DNA from: an uncultured Pedobacter sp.
GTDB taxonomy: Bacteria > Bacteroidota > Bacteroidia > Sphingobacteriales > Sphingobacteriaceae
Assembly: GCF_946479715.1 (NCBI RefSeq)
Contig: NZ_CAMLHF010000076.1
Span: 1 to 23,278, forward strand
Direction of reading: 5' to 3'
DNA: 23,278 bases
Shown: positions 18,986 through 23,278 of the stretch, piece by piece
Position numbering within the stretch: the stretch's first letter is position 1
How the letters are laid out: each line of letters begins with the position of its first letter
Notes under the pieces: generated by a model
What the model was told of the DNA's origin: nothing
Databases searched by the model: none
Seen by the model: the letters and a program-made list of their open reading frames with translations, nothing else
Made by a program: the position numbers and the translations under genes

Positions 18986-19055
18986 CGTCATCTCGACGAA
19001 GGAGAGATCCCGGGTTAACAACAGTTCAAGAGATCTCTCCTTCGTCGAGATGACG
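18986..19055. repeat. Palindromic repeat, copy 3
   Basis: Twenty-four bases at 18986-19009 are perfectly complementary to 19032-19055. The loop-side end of the left arm has changed to CCGGG, while the right arm keeps the common CAAGAGATC form (19027 onward). The variable middle is GAAGG, one base shorter than in copies 1 and 2, with the same shortening in the right arm. It lies in the 131-nt gap between leuB2 and ilvA. Confidence 0.88.
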
Positions 19056-19098
19056 TTAAGAATATCCGTCACAGAACCTCTCGCTTACTTTCATAAAA

Positions 19099-20346
19099 AT
19101 GACTGACTTTACTTCAAAATTAGACTCAAAGGCTGCATCACAGCGATTAGCAGATGTTGTAAAACATACTCCACTCATTTACAATTCCAAGTTATCTGAA
19201 AAATACCAGTGCGAAATATATCTGAAACGTGAGGACCTCCAAATTGTGCGATCGTACAAATTGCGTGGTGCTTACAATATGATCAGTCAGTTGAGTCCGG
19301 AAGAATTGAGCCGAGGGGTTGTTTGCGCAAGTGCCGGCAATCATGCCCAGGGAGTTGCTTTCTCTTGCGATAAACTCGGCACCAAAGGTGTCATCTTTAT
19401 GCCTGAAATTACGCCAAGGCAAAAAGTAAAGCAAACAGAAATGTTTGGCAACGGCAGTGTAGAGCTTGTTTTAGTCGGAGATACTTTTGACGACTGCCTT
19501 ATGGAAGCTTTGGCTTATACTAAGGAGCACAACATGACTTTTATTCCACCATTTGATAATTACAGCATTATTGAGGGCCAGGGTACAGTTGGTGTAGAGA
19601 TATTCGAAGATTTGCCAGGCGTTGAGGTGGTAATTATGCCAATCGGCGGTGGTGGTCTTGCTGCAGGTGTAGGAAGCTATTTAAAAAATGAAAATCCAAA
19701 TATACAGTTGATAGGTGTTGAGCCCGAAGGCGCACCATCTATGTTAAAAGCATTTGAGCATGGTGGCCCTGTAACATTACCTGAAATAAACCGTTTTGTT
19801 GATGGTGCTTCGGTAAAGCGCGTAGGTAACTTAACTTACGACCTTTGCACAAAGGTGCTAGATAGTATGTTACTGGTTGCAGAAGGAAAGATTTGCACCA
19901 CCATATTAAAACTTTATAATGAGGATGCTATTGTTGTGGAACCAGCAGGAGCATTATCTGTTGCTATTCTTGATGCTTGCAAGGATAAAATAAAAGGAAA
20001 AACTGTAGTTTGTGTGGTGAGCGGTGGCAATAACGACATCGAGCGCATGCAGGAGATTAAAGAGAAATCTTTACTTTATGAAGGACTTAAACATTACTTC
20101 ATTGTTCGGTTTCCGCAAAGACCAGGAGCACTTAAGCTTTTTGTGAACAATGTACTTGGTCCGCATGATGACATTACCCGCTTTGAATTCATTAAAAAAA
20201 CCAATAAGGAAAATGGCCCTGCTTTAGTTGGTATTGAGCTTACAGATCGCACAGATTATGATGCTTTAGTGCAAAGAATGAAGGAATTTAAGTTTGAAAT
20301 TATAGAGCTTAATAACGACAAAACACTATTTGAATATTTGGTTTAA
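19099..20346 (+). CDS. ilvA: Threonine dehydratase (deaminase), biosynthetic
   Basis: PLP enzyme that turns threonine into 2-oxobutyrate and ammonia, the usual first step of isoleucine synthesis. It has 415 residues. The PLP lysine is Lys54 in SYKLRGAYNMI; the phosphate loop is GGGGLAAG (183-190); SAGNHAQG lies at 78-85. One ACT-like regulatory domain covers about 332-415 (YFIVRFPQRPGALKLFV at its start). E. coli IlvA has about 514 residues and two such domains, so this is the shorter, single-domain form as in Bacillus. The C-terminal domain argues for a feedback-regulated biosynthetic role rather than catabolic TdcB. It is 131 nt after leuB2 across a palindromic repeat, so it may belong to the same transcript or have its own promoter; I see no good promoter motif in the gap. 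Confidence 0.94.
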   Translation: MTDFTSKLDSKAASQRLADVVKHTPLIYNSKLSEKYQCEIYLKREDLQIVRSYKLRGAYNMISQLSPEELSRGVVCASAGNHAQGVAFSCDKLGTKGVIFMPEITPRQKVKQTEMFGNGSVELVLVGDTFDDCLMEALAYTKEHNMTFIPPFDNYSIIEGQGTVGVEIFEDLPGVEVVIMPIGGGGLAAGVGSYLKNENPNIQLIGVEPEGAPSMLKAFEHGGPVTLPEINRFVDGASVKRVGNLTYDLCTKVLDSMLLVAEGKICTTILKLYNEDAIVVEPAGALSVAILDACKDKIKGKTVVCVVSGGNNDIERMQEIKEKSLLYEGLKHYFIVRFPQRPGALKLFVNNVLGPHDDITRFEFIKKTNKENGPALVGIELTDRTDYDALVQRMKEFKFEIIELNNDKTLFEYLV

Positions 20347-20425
20347 GTTGGCAGTATATAACAATATTCTGCATAACATTTTAATTACAGAATAAGCAAA
20401 CACAGTGCTTTAATTTTTATGGCAA

Positions 20426-20433
20426 TAAATTTG
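20426..20433 (+). promoter_or_regulatory. Candidate -7 element for the lipoprotein gene
   Basis: TAAATTTG matches the Bacteroidota -7 motif TANNTTTG exactly and lies 29 nt before the ATG at 20463. No convincing -33 TTG is found at the expected distance. It suggests that the lipoprotein gene is not simply the last gene of the ilv transcript. Confidence 0.42.
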
Positions 20434-20462
20434 CTTGACTAATTTCAAAACACACAAATCAC

Positions 20463-20879
20463 ATGAAAAAGCTATTATTTTTAATCCTATGTACCACCAC
20501 GCTAGGCTTGGTGTCGTGCAAAAAAGACACCATTATAAATGAAACGCCGAACAGGACTTTCATTTATACGATTCAACCAAACTCCTGGACTTTGAGTGCG
20601 GATGGCTTTACATACACAACTATTTTAGATATCGATGAGATTGATGGTGTCACTATGGATGATGAAGGTGTATTGATTTATCTAACAGATCCGAACAATG
20701 CAAATATTCAAAGACAAATACCTTTTGTTTATAACCGTGATGCATACAGTTTTGAATTTAAGCAGCAAGAGATTAGAATTAACATTCAGAGTCCTGATGA
20801 GCAAGATAGAACTCCAATAGCACCTACAAAACCAATTACAGCTAAAGTCATCATCATCCCTTCTACCTTCCAACCGTAA
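20463..20879 (+). CDS. Small predicted lipoprotein of unknown function
   Basis: The 138-residue product begins with a short lipoprotein signal, MKKLLFLILCTTTLGLVSC, with lipobox LVSC and Cys19 as the likely lipidated residue; two Lys follow. The mature part is polar, with no further membrane segment. It has TIQPNSWTLSADGFTYTT and an Asp-rich stretch about residues 57-70, and ends in a proline-rich segment that suggests a beta-rich domain. I do not recognise the family. It is probably anchored to the outer or inner membrane. Its own promoter candidate and a terminator 50 nt downstream suggest a single-gene unit. Confidence 0.82.
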   Translation: MKKLLFLILCTTTLGLVSCKKDTIINETPNRTFIYTIQPNSWTLSADGFTYTTILDIDEIDGVTMDDEGVLIYLTDPNNANIQRQIPFVYNRDAYSFEFKQQEIRINIQSPDEQDRTPIAPTKPITAKVIIIPSTFQP

Positions 20880-20928
20880 ACACGGCCGGAATAGCTTCAG
20901 GATAAAGATTAAAAATCAATTATATTCT

Positions 20929-20961
20929 AAAAGCCAGCACTTGATAGGCGCTGGCTTTTTT
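20929..20961 (+). terminator. Intrinsic terminator after the lipoprotein gene
   Basis: AAAAGCCAGC (20929-20938) pairs with GCTGGCTTTT (20950-20959) across an 11-nt loop, followed by T to 20961. It starts 50 nt after the lipoprotein gene stop. The A-run on the other side may let it also act on the minus strand. Confidence 0.88.
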
Positions 20962-21099
20962 GTATCAAAAAAGTTACCCTTCACATATACTAGAGCCTTA
21001 ATTAAGTTCAAACTATATTATCTATATTAGAGATAACAACCAAATAATAAACGACTTCTAGAACTTTAGAAGATATTTAATGGCCTAAATCATCCCGAT

Positions 21100-21255
21100 A
21101 TGCCTAAATATTACTTTAAAAGACTTGAGTACCTGAACGCGCTCATACCAAACAGAATCATTGATCCATTTAAGGGATCAACTGAAAATTCTAATGCCAT
21201 TAGGCGGCACTCGCCTATGCCCCAAGAAATTTTAAGAACTCATCCCATGCCGTAA
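21100..21255 (+). CDS. Doubtful 51-residue ORF, possibly a gene remnant
   Basis: ATG at 21100 to TAA at 21253-21255. The product starts MPKYYFKRLEYLNALI and ends in a Pro/Met-rich stretch. The first 16 residues faintly recall the opening helix of small Bacteroidota helix-turn-helix proteins, but the rest does not continue such a domain. It may be chance or a decayed gene. No ribosome-binding site or promoter supports it. Confidence 0.2.
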   Translation: MPKYYFKRLEYLNALIPNRIIDPFKGSTENSNAIRRHSPMPQEILRTHPMP

Positions 21256-21312
21256 TATTTTAACGACTCTCATCGTCGTGCAATTCATTTAATTTAGTCA
21301 TCCCCTATTAAA

Positions 21313-22656
21313 ATGAACACAAACGTTAGCGCTTCCTCCACCCCAAGTAAAATTCCTGTGCTAAAAGGTTTTATTGAGAACAATAAAACCCTGACGACAA
21401 TCTTATTCTTAATTTCTATAAGCTTATTAGTCTATTTTCCTGTGCTTTCGCATAAATTCCAGATGCGTTGGGATGACCAATGGGTAGTAGTTAATGCCTA
21501 CACAGAAGATGGCTTAACACGAAGCAACTTATGGGCAATACTGACCGAGTTTTACAATGGACAATTTGCCCCCGCAAATCAACTGTCGTACACATTACTT
21601 TATTCCGCATTTGGATATAATCCCTTCTGGTTCCATCTCCTAGGAGTTATTATACATATAAATAATGTAATTCTGGTTTATCTTTTTATCAAAAAGCTTC
21701 TAAACCTTTCTAAAAGTTTTAAAACAGAATCTGTAACCCGGATCGCATTTCTTACGGCCATAATCATGGCAGTACATCCATTTCTTGTGGAATCTGTGGC
21801 TTGGCTATCCGCCTCTAAAATTCTCATTTATAGTTTCTTCTATTTAATTGCTATTCACATTTACCTAAGCTACCTCGTTTCTAAGAAGATAGGCCATTAC
21901 TTATTAGTCGTTTTGTTTTTCATTTTGTCATTTGCCGGGAAGGAACAGGCAGTTACACTCCCGGTTTGTCTTTTATTAATAGACTATGTATTAAAACGCA
22001 ATTTTCGAAGCAAATGGCTATGGTTTGAGAAGTTACCTTTATTTATTATTGCTTTCATTTTTGGATATATTACCTTGCTTTCCCAAAGTGCAGACAAGAC
22101 TGGTTTGCTATCTGAGGCCCCTCGCTATCCATTTTACCAGAATATCATATTTGCCAGCTATTCTGTTACCGAATACCTTGTAAAATGTCTAATCCCTGTT
22201 AAATTAAGCTACTTATATGTGTTTCCAAATGCTATAGGCAGAGAAGTTCCCATGCGGTTCTGGATGTACCCGGCAATGCTATTAATTATATGTGTTTCGT
22301 TTTGGGGTTTCTGGAAAAAGCACTGGGTCTTTTTTGGAATCAGTTTTTTCATTATCCATCTTGGGGTTTGTCTGCATATCATACCGATTTCCAGATTCGC
22401 GATTGTTGCCGACAGGTATGTATACGTAGCCTCAATAGGGATCTTTTTCCTTATGGCCTACTTCGTGGATAAGGCACTAAGCAATTTAAAATACAAAAAC
22501 TTAACAATTATGCTCACTTTCTTGTATGTACTCTCCATAGGCATTTATGCCCATCAACATAGTAAGATCTGGCATGACAGTGACAAGCTAAAACAAGAGC
22601 TGAAAGAGCTGCTTAAAAAAAGAAACGACTTCCAGAAACACAAGGCTAACAAATGA
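21313..22656 (+). CDS. Polytopic GT-C-like membrane protein (PMT/TMTC-type, no TPR part)
   Basis: A 447-residue inner-membrane protein with roughly ten hydrophobic segments, the first about 26-46. The first extracytoplasmic loop carries MRWDDQWVVVN with Asp54-Asp55, which resembles the acidic pair of GT-C glycosyltransferases of the protein O-mannosyltransferase type. FAPANQLSYTLLYSAFGYNPFWFHL and later AVHPFLVESVAWLSASK fit the part that precedes TPR repeats in TMTC-like proteins (given here in pieces). The C terminus is a charged tail (KELLKKRNDFQKHKANK) without TPR repeats. If active it would move a sugar from a lipid-linked donor to a protein or glycan outside the cytoplasm; substrate unknown. 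It stands alone, with no glycan genes beside it. The fold is fairly likely; the function is inferred. Confidence 0.68.
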   Translation: MNTNVSASSTPSKIPVLKGFIENNKTLTTILFLISISLLVYFPVLSHKFQMRWDDQWVVVNAYTEDGLTRSNLWAILTEFYNGQFAPANQLSYTLLYSAFGYNPFWFHLLGVIIHINNVILVYLFIKKLLNLSKSFKTESVTRIAFLTAIIMAVHPFLVESVAWLSASKILIYSFFYLIAIHIYLSYLVSKKIGHYLLVVLFFILSFAGKEQAVTLPVCLLLIDYVLKRNFRSKWLWFEKLPLFIIAFIFGYITLLSQSADKTGLLSEAPRYPFYQNIIFASYSVTEYLVKCLIPVKLSYLYVFPNAIGREVPMRFWMYPAMLLIICVSFWGFWKKHWVFFGISFFIIHLGVCLHIIPISRFAIVADRYVYVASIGIFFLMAYFVDKALSNLKYKNLTIMLTFLYVLSIGIYAHQHSKIWHDSDKLKQELKELLKKRNDFQKHKANK

Positions 22657-22737
22657 AACTAACTTTTATTAACATAGATTTCATCATCCTTATTCCACCT
22701 TTAATCAGGGTCGAATTATTTCTGTTGCAACATTGGT

Positions 22738-22754
22738 GACCCCGTTCCGGGGTC
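22738..22754 (+). terminator. Possible terminator hairpin after the membrane protein gene
   Basis: GACCCCG (22738-22744) and CGGGGTC (22748-22754) form a perfect 7-bp, GC-rich stem with a 3-nt loop. The following sequence is TTATAAA, a poor T-run, so termination would be weak. The alternative is a hairpin in the 5' leader of the next gene. Confidence 0.45.
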
Positions 22755-22816
22755 TTATAAATGCAATCGAATCATTAAAAAATTAACCTAATTATAATTT
22801 GTTAAAATTAAAAATC

Positions 22817-23185
22817 ATGAAAAAAACACTTAAAATAGTAGGAGTTCTGGCTGTTGTGATCACATTGGTTTGTAATCTCCAATATGCATTCTTTGATTAT
22901 GACGTAACAAACAACTCAGGAGCAGCGAATGCTGCATGGACCGATGCGAACGGTACTATGTATTGCGGAACCACAGGCAATACAAGTTACAGAACAGGTA
23001 CATGGGTTTGGCAAAATGACAATTACTACAAAGTTGTTGAAGGCTGGTATGGTTACGACTATGGTTATTATGAATTTTTCCCAAACAATTCGGGAACTCA
23101 ATGCGGTATAGGGTACAATCCTTACAGACCTCATAATAATTATCATGATGTTACCAATATCGTACCTAGCTGGCCTGAATACTAA
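22817..23185 (+). CDS. Small secreted aromatic-rich protein of unknown function
   Basis: I use the ATG at 22817 rather than the in-frame TTG six codons earlier, because the signal-like start MKKTLKIVGVLAVVITLVCN then begins at residue 1. The product is 122 residues: a signal peptide or anchor (about 1-25), then a mature part rich in Tyr, Trp, Gly and Asn (WVWQNDNYYKVVEGWYGYDY) with Cys50 and Cys96 that could form a disulfide. Cys19 lies in the hydrophobic part and does not form a good lipobox. Short exported proteins with this kind of start are common in Bacteroidota (some belong to the NVEALA-like group), but I see no clear NVEALA motif. A hairpin at 23192-23220 ends the unit. Confidence 0.68.
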   Translation: MKKTLKIVGVLAVVITLVCNLQYAFFDYDVTNNSGAANAAWTDANGTMYCGTTGNTSYRTGTWVWQNDNYYKVVEGWYGYDYGYYEFFPNNSGTQCGIGYNPYRPHNNYHDVTNIVPSWPEY

Positions 23186-23191
23186 ATTTAA

Positions 23192-23220
23192 AATCCGCCA
23201 TCTGATTAAGGTGGCGGATT
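23192..23220 (+). terminator. Probable terminator after the secreted-protein gene
   Basis: AATCCGCCA (23192-23200) pairs with TGGCGGATT (23212-23220); two more pairs, including a T-G, shorten the loop to seven bases. The T-run after it is short (ATTC), so this is a hairpin of terminator type with a weak tail. Confidence 0.65.
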
Positions 23221-23254
23221 ATTCAATATTTACTCAAAATCAAATATCCCATCA

Positions 23255-23278
23255 ATGAAGTACTATCTACTTTTCCCT
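23255..23278 (+). CDS. Possible start of a further gene, cut by the window edge
   Basis: ATG at 23255 opens a frame of eight codons, MKYYLLFP, to the end of the window. It lies 35 nt after the terminator hairpin, and the Lys-then-hydrophobic start would fit a signal peptide. Far too little is visible to be sure. Confidence 0.3.

Larger units (their letters stand above)
20880..21312. other. Intergenic stretch with terminator, four small hairpins and a short ORF
   Basis: After the terminator at 20929-20961 the sequence is AT-rich with four small inverted repeats: CTTCTA/TAGAAG (21055-21072), TTGATCC/GGATCAA (21161-21181), TAGGCG/CGCCTA (21201-21217) and ACGAC/GTCGT (21263-21279). A 51-codon reading frame lies at 21100-21255. 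No known RNA family or clear promoter is recognised. It could be a long 5' leader of the next gene or decayed DNA. Confidence 0.5.

Noticed and set aside
2711..19055. Palindromic repeats as a CRISPR array
   Set aside because: Copies are kilobases apart, are full palindromes and have no regular spacers or cas genes.
18986..19055. Repeat copy 3 as a plain terminator of the leuB2 transcript
   Set aside because: Long stem but no T-run on the plus strand; better explained as a member of the dispersed repeat family.
20365..20394. Inverted repeat TATTCTG/CAGAATA after ilvA as a terminator
   Set aside because: AT-rich 7-bp stem, 16-nt loop and no T-run; too weak to call.
22793..22801. TATAATTTG as a promoter for the secreted-protein gene
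   Set aside because: Spacing inside the motif is off by one and it would leave only about nine bases of 5' leader.
22799..22816. TTG start giving a longer secreted protein
   Set aside because: The ATG at 22817 puts the Lys-Lys and hydrophobic signal at the true N terminus; the six extra codons are AT-rich leader.

Overview
The window looks like chromosomal DNA of a Bacteroidota bacterium, probably Sphingobacteriaceae (Pedobacter-like). This is inferred from low-GC genes with A-rich start regions and no strong Shine-Dalgarno, promoter motifs close to TANNTTTG, an atpD-atpC pair apart from other ATP synthase genes, an 80-residue epsilon subunit, an F1 beta subunit with an extra segment, and a long class II IlvC. 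No database search was run.

Layout. 1-632 (minus) is the 5' part of an RmlD-like NAD(P) sugar-nucleotide reductase gene cut by the window edge. 871-2644 is atpD-atpC, closed by a strong terminator at 2670-2699. 2700-3304 holds a 30-bp palindromic repeat and a predicted attenuator: a promoter candidate, a 27-residue leader peptide with 15 Leu/Ile/Val codons, an antiterminator and an intrinsic terminator.

3305-20346 is a long same-strand cluster for branched-chain amino acids: ilvE, ilvD, ilvB, ilvN, a DinB-like gene, ilvC, a two-domain ABC ATPase gene, leuB, leuA, leuC, leuD, a citramalate-synthase-like gene (cimA), a second leuB, and ilvA. Most gaps are under 75 nt. Two further copies of the palindromic repeat sit at the leuD/cimA and leuB2/ilvA junctions. 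The set can make Val and Leu from pyruvate. It has two possible routes to 2-oxobutyrate for Ile: threonine deamination by IlvA, or citramalate formation by CimA followed by LeuCD and a LeuB paralogue. IlvBN, IlvC, IlvD and IlvE then serve both the Ile and Val branches.

20463-23278 is a looser accessory part: a small lipoprotein gene with its own promoter and terminator, an intergenic stretch with four small hairpins, a polytopic GT-C-like membrane protein, a small secreted aromatic-rich protein, and perhaps the first codons of another gene.

The most interesting signal is the leader-peptide attenuator before ilvE. Next come the combined leuA/cimA and double-leuB arrangement, the asymmetric ABC ATPase inside the operon, and the covarying hairpin repeats.
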